Shown here piece by piece: positions 16,338 through 23,804 of a stretch of 64,000 bases of DNA. Origin of the DNA: Nonomuraea guangzhouensis (GTDB lineage Bacteria; Actinomycetota; Actinomycetes; Streptosporangiales; Streptosporangiaceae); assembly GCF_019396345.1 (NCBI RefSeq), contig NZ_JAHKRM010000034.1:1-64000 (forward strand), given 5' to 3'. The notes beneath the pieces are model-generated. The model ran no database searches. It was given only the letters and a program-made list of their open reading frames with translations, and had not been told where the DNA came from. Position numbers and translations under genes: made by a program. How positions within the stretch are numbered: the stretch's first letter is position 1; each line of letters begins with the position of its first letter.

Positions 16338-17336
16338 TCAGCCACCTGTTCCCCGTACGACCGGTACGGCTGTGACGCCTGCCTGACGTGCCGCCCGCCG
16401 GGCCGTACCCGGCGATGTCCCCGTCGCGACGACGGCACCTCCGTGCAGCGCGACCCAGGAGCGTTCGGCAGCGGGGAGATCGGCCAGCGCCGCGGTGAGC
16501 TCCACCCGATCCGGTTCACTCCGCAGGGCGCGAGCCCGGTCGCGGCGCCGCCAGAACAGGTGCTGTCCCACGATCAGCGGCCCCAGCGGCAGCAGCAGCG
16601 GGAAGAGCTCCAGCTCGGCGAACAGGACGGCGAGGGTCAGGCCCAGCAGCAACGCCGCCTCGGTCACGGCGGCCCACCAGCCGGCCGCCTTGCCGTACGC
16701 CTTGGCCGCCACCAGAGGCCACACGGCCAGCATCAGGCAGTCGCCGAGACCGGCCAGGCTCGAGTCGGCCCCGTAGCCGGTGGCGAGGATCGGGGCGAAC
16801 GGCAACCCTTCGACCCGGGACACGAAGTCAGCCGTCAGCGAGCTCACGCCCGTGGCGAGGGCGTCATAGACGGTCAGCGCCGCGGCCAGGCCCGCCACGT
16901 GGGCGGCCTTCATCCCCGCCTGCGCCCACAGGTTGGCGACCCCGACCGTGAGGAGGATCATCGTGAGGTCGTTGACGACGAGCACCGCCGTCGGCCATCC
17001 CGCGAAGTACGCGGCCACGTCCGCCGCGCAGAGCAGGGCGGCCGCCAGTGCGGCGTTCCGGCCGCCCAGCATCGGCGACAGGGCGAGTTGCGACACGGTG
17101 AAGAGCACCACGCCGAAGATCGTGACGACGAGCGCGATCGGCATGTGCATGTAGGCGAACGGCATGGCCACGAGCATCACGACCATGACGCAGATGTCGG
17201 TCCAGACGAACGTGCCGACCGGCGGGCGCGGCATCGTCACCTTGGCGAAGTAGCCCGCCGCGGCACCCACGGTCAGCAGGACGAGCAGGTAGAGGACCAG
17301 TCCGCGCAGGACCGCCTCGCTCATCGGCGCGCTCAT
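16338..17336 (-). CDS. Putative presenilin-like GxGD intramembrane aspartyl protease
   Basis: The product is 332 residues with about nine membrane segments, then a soluble tail. Tyr157-Asp158 (ALTVYDALATG) and Gly-Leu-Gly-Asp at 196-199 (SLAGLGDCLMLA) sit in neighbouring hydrophobic segments about 40 residues apart. This is the arrangement of presenilin and signal peptide peptidases, unlike prepilin peptidases. A Pro-rich segment (LFPLLLPLGP, 245-253) stands where the PAL motif would be, but PAL itself is not seen. The tail WVALHGGAVVATGTSPGTARRAARQAG resembles the small DUF5678-type module. It overlaps the ligase gene by ATGA, so the two are co-translated. Activity is inferred from motifs only; it could be an inactive membrane protein. 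Confidence 0.6.
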   Translation of the reverse strand: MSAPMSEAVLRGLVLYLLVLLTVGAAAGYFAKVTMPRPPVGTFVWTDICVMVVMLVAMPFAYMHMPIALVVTIFGVVLFTVSQLALSPMLGGRNAALAAALLCAADVAAYFAGWPTAVLVVNDLTMILLTVGVANLWAQAGMKAAHVAGLAAALTVYDALATGVSSLTADFVSRVEGLPFAPILATGYGADSSLAGLGDCLMLAVWPLVAAKAYGKAAGWWAAVTEAALLLGLTLAVLFAELELFPLLLPLGPLIVGQHLFWRRRDRARALRSEPDRVELTAALADLPAAERSWVALHGGAVVATGTSPGTARRAARQAGVTAVPVVRGTGG

Positions 17337-18850
17337 CGGACTCCCATCTCGGCGACGGCCTCCGCGGCCGACTCCGCGGCGGCCCGCAGGGCCGGCTTGG
17401 CCACCCGGGCGGACGCGGTGGCCGTGACCTGCTCGAAGGTGTGTTCGCGCAGGTCCGCGCGTACGCGGCAGGGGCCGGGCAGGTCGGCCGGATCGTCGAC
17501 GAGCTCGATGCCCCGCAGGGGAAGCTTCAGGTCGGCCACGCGCTCCTCCAGCCGGGACAGCAGCGCGCGGCTCTCCTTGCCGGTCACTTTGCCGGTCACG
17601 GCGTGCAACACCGGTCCCGACCCGGTCTCCTCCAGCGCGTATCGCGTCGGGAGCGGGATCTCGTGCTCCGACTGGAGAAGGTCCAGCACGTCGCGCGTGG
17701 TCAGGGACGAGGGTGACAGCCGGCCGAGGATCCGTGAGGTCGCCGGTACGACCGCGAGCTCGCAGGCCGGCGTCTCGCTCTCGGGCAGCACTTTGACGAT
17801 GTCACCGGTGACGTAACGGAGCAGCAGGGTCGTGTCGCGGTACATGGTGTAGGGCGTCACCACCAGCACACCGTGGGCCCCCGGAGCCGCCGGTTGGAAG
17901 GTCTCGGGGTCGAGCACCTCGACGTGCCCCTGGTCGGTGGGGATGTGCAGGTGTCCCTGCCCACAGACCTGGCCGGCCACGGGGAAGATCTCCGTCATCG
18001 AGTAGCCGTCCAGGACGGGAGCCCCGAACATCGCCTCCGCGCGTTCCTTCAGCGCGTCGGTGAGGACCTCGCCGCCGGAGTGGATCTCTTCGAGACCGAA
18101 GTCCTTCGCGTCCCATCCGCCCTGCTCGGCTTCCTGGACCAGTGCCGCGAGGTAGGAGGCCGTCGTGTTGAGGTGGGTCACCTGTGGCTGCTTGCCCGGG
18201 ACGTGCAACGGAACCGCCAACCGGTCCAGCGTCGCACGGGGGTCCACGAGGCCGACGTGGGCGAAGGCCGCCCCGGTCATGGTCACCGCCCTCTCGACGA
18301 GGATCTGGGCGATGGACCGCGAGGTGATGCAGTTGGCCCAGACATGCTGAGGGCGGAGCCCACCGGCCAGCATCAGCGCCAAGGCCGACATGCCGGACAT
18401 CAGGTCGATCTCGTACCGGGAGAACCAGACCATGGTCGGCACACCCGTCGTGCCCGTGGTCTGGGCGAGTACGGCCGGGCGGGCCCCGTCGGCGACGAAC
18501 GCGGAAGGCAGGTCGCGCAGCGCGGCCTTCGTCGTCGGTTCGATCGACGCCAGGGAGTCCAGGGTGATGGATCCCGGGTCGATGCCGTGCTGCTCGAACC
18601 ACCGCCGGTAGTAAGGGGTGTCGCGGGCCGTCAAGCGCACCGTCCGCCGGAGCCTGCGCGCGGCGAGTTCGCGCTGCATCTCGGGATCGGGCGCGGTCAG
18701 CATGTCGCCCGCGCCCTCACCGGGGGATCCGAACTCCTCCAGGGTCGCGCGCATGTCGTCCACCAGCGCGGACACGTCCTTCACCCGGAATCGCCGGCCT
18801 GCCAGCATCGACCAGGCGTAACCCATCTGCCGGGCGGCTGTCCCGAACAT
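17333..18850 (-). CDS. PaaK-like adenylate-forming ligase
   Basis: The product is 505 residues. The AMP-binding fold shows the phosphate loop TTGTTGVPTM (131-140), a motif resembling PaaK enzymes in SGGEVLTDALKERAEAMFG, the GYSMTEIFPVAG motif and YVTGDIVKVLP. It groups with the phenylacetate-CoA ligase/coenzyme F390 synthetase/LuxE-like branch, which activates carboxylates as acyl-adenylates. No phenylacetate pathway genes are present. It follows a 25-residue peptide gene by 92 bases and overlaps the putative membrane protease, so activation of the peptide C-terminus or of an acyl group for it is a reasonable guess. A good AGGATGGGACAGG site precedes the ATG. Confidence 0.8.
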   Translation of the reverse strand: MFGTAARQMGYAWSMLAGRRFRVKDVSALVDDMRATLEEFGSPGEGAGDMLTAPDPEMQRELAARRLRRTVRLTARDTPYYRRWFEQHGIDPGSITLDSLASIEPTTKAALRDLPSAFVADGARPAVLAQTTGTTGVPTMVWFSRYEIDLMSGMSALALMLAGGLRPQHVWANCITSRSIAQILVERAVTMTGAAFAHVGLVDPRATLDRLAVPLHVPGKQPQVTHLNTTASYLAALVQEAEQGGWDAKDFGLEEIHSGGEVLTDALKERAEAMFGAPVLDGYSMTEIFPVAGQVCGQGHLHIPTDQGHVEVLDPETFQPAAPGAHGVLVVTPYTMYRDTTLLLRYVTGDIVKVLPESETPACELAVVPATSRILGRLSPSSLTTRDVLDLLQSEHEIPLPTRYALEETGSGPVLHAVTGKVTGKESRALLSRLEERVADLKLPLRGIELVDDPADLPGPCRVRADLREHTFEQVTATASARVAKPALRAAAESAAEAVAEMGVR

Positions 18851-18888
18851 CCTGTCCCATCCTTTGCGCCGTGGTCTTGGAACACGAC

Positions 18889-18924
18889 GGCCCCTGGGCC
18901 GGCACGAGGCCGTACCCAGAGGCC
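18889..18924 (-). terminator. Intercistronic hairpin between the peptide ORF and the ligase gene
   Basis: GGCCTCTGGG and CCCAGGGGCC (minus-strand sense) pair over ten positions with one G-U pair and a 16-base loop. No T-run follows. It could act as a leaky terminator or as an RNA-processing stop so that more peptide than enzyme is made. Confidence 0.45.
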
Positions 18925-18942
18925 GTCAAGTAGGACCGAACG

Positions 18943-19020
18943 TCAGCCGTTGAGGCCGAACACGGCGGTGGAGAGGGCGCTGGCGACGAAGCGCGCGTAG
19001 AACCGGGCCGTCTTGATCAT
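18943..19020 (-). CDS. 25-residue peptide, possible precursor or signal peptide
   Basis: The frame is ATG to TGA, beginning MIKTARFYAR and ending TAVFGLNG. It is preceded by AAGGGGAAG at ideal spacing, as strong a ribosome site as any in the window. Positive charges (Lys3, Arg6, Arg10) lie at the start and the remaining residues are hydrophobic, with no acidic residue, so it would insert in or span a membrane. It is the first gene of the ligase and protease operon and lies behind SARP-type repeats. I do not recognise a family. It may be a substrate processed by the two downstream enzymes, or a leader peptide that only controls translation. Confidence 0.6.
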   Translation of the reverse strand: MIKTARFYARFVASALSTAVFGLNG

Positions 19021-19034
19021 GATCTTCCCCTTTC

Positions 19035-19061
19035 GTTCCTGCCCCTGTGAGGGACAGGAAC
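19035..19061 (-). promoter_or_regulatory. Inverted repeat in the leader of the peptide operon
   Basis: GTTCCTGTCCC and GGGGCAGGAAC pair around TCACA with one mismatch. It lies at the predicted 5' end of the message, just ahead of the ribosome site. It could stabilise the transcript or be a second operator. Confidence 0.55.
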
Positions 19062-19065
19062 GACT

Positions 19066-19107
19066 CTCGTAGCGGGGACTACACGATCGCTACACGGCCA
19101 CTATCGG
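19066..19107 (-). promoter_or_regulatory. SARP-type phased heptamer repeats and promoter of the peptide operon
   Basis: On the minus strand two exact copies of CGTGTAG (19096-19090 and 19085-19079) stand 11 bp apart with a CGAT spacer. A weaker copy, CCGATAG (19107-19101), precedes them in the same phase. A weak -10 (TACGAG, 19071-19066) follows by seven bases. Heptamers repeated every 11 bp close to the -10 are the known target form of SARP activators, and a SARP-like gene is adjacent. Confidence 0.6.
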
Positions 19108-19130
19108 AGCAGGTCAGCACGCTGATGGCG

Positions 19131-21362
19131 TCAGACGAGGTCGAACCGGTCGAGGTTCATCACCTTGTCCCACGCCGCGACGAAGTCCTTCACGAACTTC
19201 TCCTTCGCGTCGTCGCTCGCGTAGACCTCCGCGACCGCGCGCAGCTCGGAGTTCGACCCGAAGACGAGGTCCGCCCGAGTGCCGGTCCACTTGACCGCGC
19301 CCGTGGCGGCGTCGCGCCCCTCGAAGGTGTTCGCGTCCTCGGACGTCGCCTGCCACGTCGTGCCCAGCTCGAGCAGGTTGGCGAAGAAGTCGTTGGTCAG
19401 CGACCCGGGGGTCGTGGTGAAGACGCCGAGCTGCGACTGCTGGTGGTTCGCGCCCAGGACGCGAAGGCCACCGACGAGGACGGTCAGCTCGGGGGCGCTC
19501 AGGGTCAGCAGGTTCGCCCGGTCGATGAGCAGGTACTCGGCCGGCAGCCGGTTGCCCTTCCCGAGGTAGTTGCGGAACCCGTCGGCGGTCGGCTCGAGAG
19601 CGGCGAACGACTCCACGTCGGTCTGCTCCAGCGAGGCGTCCACCCGACCCGGCGTGAAGGGGACCTCGACGTCGAAGCCGGCGTTCTTGGCCGCCTGCTC
19701 GACGGCCGCGGCACCGGCGAGCACGATCAGGTCGGCGATCGAGACCTGCTTGCCGCCGGTCTGGGCGGCGTTGAAGGCCTGCTGGATCCCTTCCAGGGTG
19801 CGCAGCACGATCGCCAGCTGGTCGGGGTCGTTGACCTCCCATCCGCTCTGCGGCTCGAGGCGGATGCGCGCACCGTTGGCGCCGCCGCGCTTGTCACTGC
19901 CACGGAAGCTCGAGGCCGACGCCCACGCGGTGGACACGAGCTGGGACACCGACAGGCCCGAGGCGAGGACCTGGCCCTTGAGGGCGGCGATGTCCGCGGC
20001 GTCGACGAGCTCATGGGTCACCGAGGGGAGGGGGTCCTGCCACAGCAGCCTCTCGGCCGGGACCTCCGGGCCGAGGTAGCGCACGATCGGGCCCATGTCG
20101 CGGTGGGTGAGCTTGAACCACGCCCGCGCGAAGGCGTCCGCGAACGCGTCGGGGTTCTCGAGGAAGCGTCGTGAGATCTGCTCGTAGATCGGGTCGATGC
20201 GGAGCGCGAGGTCGGTCGTCAGCATCGTCGGTGCGACGCGCTTCGACGGGTCGTGGGCGTCGGGGACGGTGTCAGCCCCGGCGCCGTCCTTCGGCCGCCA
20301 CTGGTTGGCGCCGGCGGGGCTCTGGAACAGCTCCCACTCGTAGCCGAACAGGATCTCGAAGAAGCTGTTGTCCCACGTCACGGGGGTGTTCGTCCAGATG
20401 CCCTCAAGGCCGCTGGTGATCGCGTCGGCGCCCTTGCCGGTGCCGAAGCTGTTCTTCCAGCCGAAGCCCTGCTCCTCGATCGAGGCGGCCTCGGGGTCGG
20501 CGCCGACGTGGTCCGCCGGGCCGGCGCCGTGCGTCTTGCCGAAGGTGTGACCGCCCGCGACCAGGGCGACCGTCTCCTCGTCGTTCATCGCCATCCGGCG
20601 GAAGGTCTCACGGATGTCGCGGGCCGCGGCGAGCGGGTCCGGGTTGCCGTTCGGGCCCTCCGGGTTGACGTAGATGAGGCCCATCTGGACCGCGCCGAGG
20701 GGGTTTTCGAGCTCCCGGTCGCCGGTGTAGCGCTCGTCGCCGAGCCAGGTGGTCTCGGGACCCCAGTAGACGTCCTCGTCGGGCTCCCAGACGTCCGCAC
20801 GACCGCCGCCGAAGCCGAAGGTCTTGAAGCCCATCGACTCCAGGGCGACGTTGCCGGTGAGGATCATGAGGTCGGCCCAGGAGAGCTTCTGGCCGTACTT
20901 CTTCTTGACCGGCCACAGCAGGCGGCGAGCCTTGTCGAGGTTGCCGTTGTCCGGCCAGCTGTTGAGGGGGGCGAAGCGCTGCTGGCCGGCCCCGGCGCCG
21001 CCGCGGCCGTCGCTGATCCGGTAGGTGCCCGCGCTGTGCCACGCCATCCGGATCATGAACGGGCCGTAGTTGCCGAAGTCGGCCGGCCACCAGTCCTGCG
21101 AGGTCGTCAGCACCTCCGCGATGTCCCGCTTCACGGCCGCGAGGTCGAGGGTCTTGAACGCTTCGGCGTAGTCGAACTCCTCGCCGAGGGGGTTGGCCAC
21201 GCCGGGGTTCTTGGCGAGGATCTTCAGGTTGAGCCGCTCCGGCCACCACTGGCGGTTTCCGCCGCCCTGCGTCGGGTGCGGCGCGCGCTCGTGCGCGACC
21301 GGGCAGCCACCTGCGCCCTCCGCCTTCGCGTCGGTGACGATTGCGTCATGGTTCTCGGACAT
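19131..21362 (-). CDS. katG: Catalase-peroxidase KatG
   Basis: The product is 743 residues, normal length for the duplicated-domain enzyme. The distal haem pocket is Arg105-Trp108-His109 (MIRMAWHSAGTYR) and the Tyr of the Met-Tyr-Trp adduct lies in MGLIYVNPEG. The proximal His is in VALVAGGHTFGKTHG. The enzyme removes hydrogen peroxide and activates isoniazid-like prodrugs. It follows furA by 32 bases in one operon and is expected to be derepressed by peroxide. The start ATG is preceded by GGAAGGATCCCC. Confidence 0.97.
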   Translation of the reverse strand: MSENHDAIVTDAKAEGAGGCPVAHERAPHPTQGGGNRQWWPERLNLKILAKNPGVANPLGEEFDYAEAFKTLDLAAVKRDIAEVLTTSQDWWPADFGNYGPFMIRMAWHSAGTYRISDGRGGAGAGQQRFAPLNSWPDNGNLDKARRLLWPVKKKYGQKLSWADLMILTGNVALESMGFKTFGFGGGRADVWEPDEDVYWGPETTWLGDERYTGDRELENPLGAVQMGLIYVNPEGPNGNPDPLAAARDIRETFRRMAMNDEETVALVAGGHTFGKTHGAGPADHVGADPEAASIEEQGFGWKNSFGTGKGADAITSGLEGIWTNTPVTWDNSFFEILFGYEWELFQSPAGANQWRPKDGAGADTVPDAHDPSKRVAPTMLTTDLALRIDPIYEQISRRFLENPDAFADAFARAWFKLTHRDMGPIVRYLGPEVPAERLLWQDPLPSVTHELVDAADIAALKGQVLASGLSVSQLVSTAWASASSFRGSDKRGGANGARIRLEPQSGWEVNDPDQLAIVLRTLEGIQQAFNAAQTGGKQVSIADLIVLAGAAAVEQAAKNAGFDVEVPFTPGRVDASLEQTDVESFAALEPTADGFRNYLGKGNRLPAEYLLIDRANLLTLSAPELTVLVGGLRVLGANHQQSQLGVFTTTPGSLTNDFFANLLELGTTWQATSEDANTFEGRDAATGAVKWTGTRADLVFGSNSELRAVAEVYASDDAKEKFVKDFVAAWDKVMNLDRFDLV

Positions 21363-21394
21363 GGGGATCCTTCCGGACTATGGAATCACGGTGC

Positions 21395-21832
21395 TCAGGA
21401 ACTGCTGGCGGTCGAACAGGCGGGACACAGGCCCCAGTAGATGACCTCGGCCTCGTCGATCAAGAAGCCGTGGGCGTCGGACGCGGTCAGGCAGGGCACC
21501 TCGCCGACCGCGCAGTCGACGTCAGCGACGACACCGCACGACCGGCACACGACGTGGTGGTGGTTGTCCCCGACGCGTCCTTCGAACCGGGCCGGGCTGC
21601 CGGCCGGTTCGATGCGGCGTACGAGGCCCACTGCGGTGAGCGCGTTGAGGGCCTCGTACACGGCTTGCAGGGAGATGTGACCTACGCGATCGCGTACACC
21701 GGCGGCGATCGCCTCGACGTCGAGGTGGTCACCGTCACGGACGGTCTCGATCAGTGCGACGCGGGCGGCCGTCACCCGGAGGCCCGCACCGCGCAGCTCC
21801 TCGGCGGTGGTCGGAGTCCTGGATGCGGTCAT
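21395..21832 (-). CDS. furA: Fur-family regulator FurA of katG
   Basis: The product is 145 residues from MTASRTPTTAEE; the open frame extends 18 codons upstream but that part runs through the promoter. A winged helix (LRVTAARVALIETVRDG, ISLQAVYEALNALTAVGLVRRI) precedes the metal and dimer half with HHHVVCRSCG and CPAC. These cysteines and histidines suit a redox-sensing Zn/Fe repressor of the FurA/CatR type. It lies directly before katG, the typical operon, and probably represses both. Confidence 0.9.
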   Translation of the reverse strand: MTASRTPTTAEELRGAGLRVTAARVALIETVRDGDHLDVEAIAAGVRDRVGHISLQAVYEALNALTAVGLVRRIEPAGSPARFEGRVGDNHHHVVCRSCGVVADVDCAVGEVPCLTASDAHGFLIDEAEVIYWGLCPACSTASSS

Positions 21833-21867
21833 AGCGCCAAACCTACCCACATAAACACGAAAGATAC

Positions 21868-21888
21868 AAGATAACGAATTATGCAAGT
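21868..21888 (-). promoter_or_regulatory. Likely FurA operator and promoter region
   Basis: An AT-rich imperfect inverted repeat, CAAGATAA (21868-21875) and TTATGCAAG (21880-21888) around CGAA, is the only AT-rich island before furA. Its place 36 bases upstream of the furA start suits autoregulation. The exact promoter hexamers are not clear. Confidence 0.45.
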
Positions 21889-21925
21889 CTAGCGACGCGT
21901 TGGCAACGTTTGTCCCGTTGCCGAG

Positions 21926-22171
21926 TTAGGTGCCGGCCGGGTGTTCCCCAAGATCCGCGCCCCGGTCCACCGCCTCGAACAGCGCCGCCGCCCGCCCGGC
22001 GGTGTCCGAGGCCCAGCGCCCCGTGCTGAGCAGTCCCAAGATCAGAATGCCGGTGCCGAGCCCGAGTACCAGCCACCACACGCCGTGCTCAGCGCGGATG
22101 TACGCCGTCCCGCCGCCGGCCAAGGCCGATCCCACGATCGCCCCGGAGATCGCGACGCTAGAATTTAGAGC
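21926..22171 (-). pseudogene. C-terminal remnant of a major facilitator transporter
   Basis: The frame, ending at 21926, encodes two membrane segments (VAISGAIVGSALAGGGTAYI and VWWLVLGLGTGILILGLL) and a short cytoplasmic tail. They look like segments 11 and 12 of an MFS protein with the ALN start of segment 11. All earlier segments are absent. The MerR regulator promoter now lies at its broken end, where a divergent MerR-MFS pair would be expected in an intact locus. Confidence 0.5.
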
Positions 22172-22172
22172 G
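22159..22172 (+). promoter_or_regulatory. -10 element of a probably leaderless MerR-family gene
   Basis: TAGAAT (22159-22164) lies seven bases before the GTG start at 22172, so the start codon coincides with the expected transcription start. No ribosome site precedes the GTG. No convincing -35 was found, which is common for MerR-type promoters. Confidence 0.45.
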
Positions 22173-22639
22173 TGCTCGAAGTCAAGCCGCAAACGGCTCA
22201 CTCCGACCCCCAGACCGGCCTGAGCATCGCCGAGGCCGCCCGCCGCACCGGGGTGAGCGTGCACACCCTGCGCTACTACGAACGCGCCGGCCTGGTCGTC
22301 ACCACCGTCGACCGCACCGCCGGCGGCCGGCGCCGCTACCAGCAGCTGGACCTGGACTGGATCAAGGTCTGCACCAGGCTGCGGGCCACCGGCATGCCCA
22401 TCAAGACCATCCGGCGCTACGCCCAGCTCGTCGCCGCCGGGCACGGCAACGAGCAGGAACGACTCGCCCTCATGGAGGCCCACCGCGCCGACGTGAGCGC
22501 CAAGCTCGCCGAGATACAGGAGAACCTCAAGCTCATCGACCACAAGATCGACGTCTACCGAGGCCGGCTCGCCGCCGGCGACGCCGACCGGCTATGGGCG
22601 CCCAACCGCGAGAACCACACGAGAAAGGCCACTCCCTGA
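22172..22639 (+). CDS. MerR-family transcriptional regulator
   Basis: The product is 155 residues from a GTG. The winged helix is SIAEAARRTGVSVHTLRYYERAGLV, followed by RRRYQQLDLDWIKVCTRLRATGMPIKTIRRYAQL, the standard MerR DNA-binding half. A coiled-coil (ERLALMEAHRADVSAKLAEIQENLKLIDHKID) dimerises. There are no Cys residues for metal binding, so it senses an organic effector or stress. The MFS remnant upstream may be what is left of its target gene. A terminator overlaps its end. Confidence 0.9.
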   Translation: MLEVKPQTAHSDPQTGLSIAEAARRTGVSVHTLRYYERAGLVVTTVDRTAGGRRRYQQLDLDWIKVCTRLRATGMPIKTIRRYAQLVAAGHGNEQERLALMEAHRADVSAKLAEIQENLKLIDHKIDVYRGRLAAGDADRLWAPNRENHTRKATP

Positions 22640-22655
22640 TCGGGTAGTGGCCTTT
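22624..22655 (+). terminator. Terminator overlapping the MerR stop codon
   Basis: AAAGGCCACT (22624-22633) pairs perfectly with AGTGGCCTTT (22646-22655), with a short inner CCC/GGG pair. It ends in TTT and lies between convergent genes. Confidence 0.8.
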
Positions 22656-22680
22656 GACGTGTGTCGCCGAGCTGAGAGAA

Positions 22681-23583
22681 CTATCCGCAGTGCTCGGAAG
22701 GGCTGGTGTAGGTGCTGCTGCCGACCGAGCCGCCCCACACGACGCACTGTCCGCCCGCGTCGCGCTTGACCGGCCCCGCGTAGTAGTCGAACTTGCCCGA
22801 GTCGGTCGCCTTGCTCTCGCCCTTCGGCTGCAGGAACGCCGACACCTGCGTCGCCGTGCCGAGGTTCGTCGTCTTCAGCGTGACGACGCAGTTGTTCTTG
22901 TTACCCGAGTTGTAGAGCAGGTAGGCGCGACCACCGGTGAGGGCGGCTTGGTCGATGACCGTGAACCCGGCGCCGCAGACGCTCTCCGGGGTGTTGGGGT
23001 TGGTGGGGCTGCCGCCGCCGCAGCCGTTGGTGCTCTTGAGGGCCTTCTTCGTGCCCAGGGACACGGTCGTGCCCTCCACGGTCGGGCTGGTGTCCATCGC
23101 GCCGCTGGAGGTGCGCTGTTCGTAGTGCAGGTGCGGAGCGTTCGATCCGCCCGTCGAGCCGACGGTCCCGATCACGGTGCCCTGGCTGACGGTCATGGAG
23201 CTGCCGGGCGACTTCACCTGGGTCGCGAGGTGCGCGTACCGGGTTCGGGAGCCGTCGCTGTGGCGGATCTCCACCCACCGGCCGTAGCTGGTGCTTCCCG
23301 CGTTGTAGAAGGTCGCGGTGCCCGCGGCGGTGGCGCGCACGGTCTCGCCGTTGATGGCGTCGCTGCCGTAGTTCTGCCAGTCGATGGAGCCCGACGGGTT
23401 GTGAGTGGGCGTCCAGTTGTTGGCGTAGAACGTCTTCCCGCAGTTGAACGGGCTCTTGTGTGACACGGCCAGTGCGCCGGCGGCCTGCGCTGAGGCGGCC
23501 TGGGGGACCAGCGCAACCGCGAAAGCGACCGCGAGGGCGGCGGTGATCGCGGATCTGACGGTCGGCCTGCTGGGTGCGGGCAT
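22681..23583 (-). CDS. Secreted M23-family metallopeptidase
   Basis: The product is 300 residues from MPAPSRPTVRS, preferred because GAGAGGTGAG lies directly upstream. A signal peptide (ITAALAVAFAVALVPQAASAQA) is followed by the LytM fold: HNPSGSIDW gives the first His and Asp ligands, YAHLAT the helper, and HLHYEQR the HxH. Zinc peptidases of this kind cut peptidoglycan cross-bridges or other Gly-rich peptides. A Cys-containing C-terminal domain (SVCGAGFTVIDQAALTGGRAYL) of about 100 residues follows. It could bind the wall, but no known module is evident. It stands alone. Confidence 0.88.
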   Translation of the reverse strand: MPAPSRPTVRSAITAALAVAFAVALVPQAASAQAAGALAVSHKSPFNCGKTFYANNWTPTHNPSGSIDWQNYGSDAINGETVRATAAGTATFYNAGSTSYGRWVEIRHSDGSRTRYAHLATQVKSPGSSMTVSQGTVIGTVGSTGGSNAPHLHYEQRTSSGAMDTSPTVEGTTVSLGTKKALKSTNGCGGGSPTNPNTPESVCGAGFTVIDQAALTGGRAYLLYNSGNKNNCVVTLKTTNLGTATQVSAFLQPKGESKATDSGKFDYYAGPVKRDAGGQCVVWGGSVGSSTYTSPSEHCG

Positions 23584-23804
23584 GCTCACCTCTCTGAACA
23601 GGTGCGTATGGGGGGATACGGTTAGGCGCTCAGCTTCTTCAGATGACTCAGGGAGCAGACGGTAATCGAGGGCCCGCATAGCACCCGCATATCCCCCGCA
23701 TATCGAGGGGAGCGCTTTGCAGGTGGCGCCTCGACTAAGCCAGGAGGAGCATATCTTTTGGCATGCCCAAAATCATAGATTTGGTCGTAGATTAAGGAGC
23801 GCCG

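Noticed and set aside
16338..17336. Prepilin peptidase (A24) instead of presenilin type
   Set aside because: The A24 GxGD is followed by VKL and the first Asp lies in a different place; here a YD motif precedes GLGD by about 40 residues.
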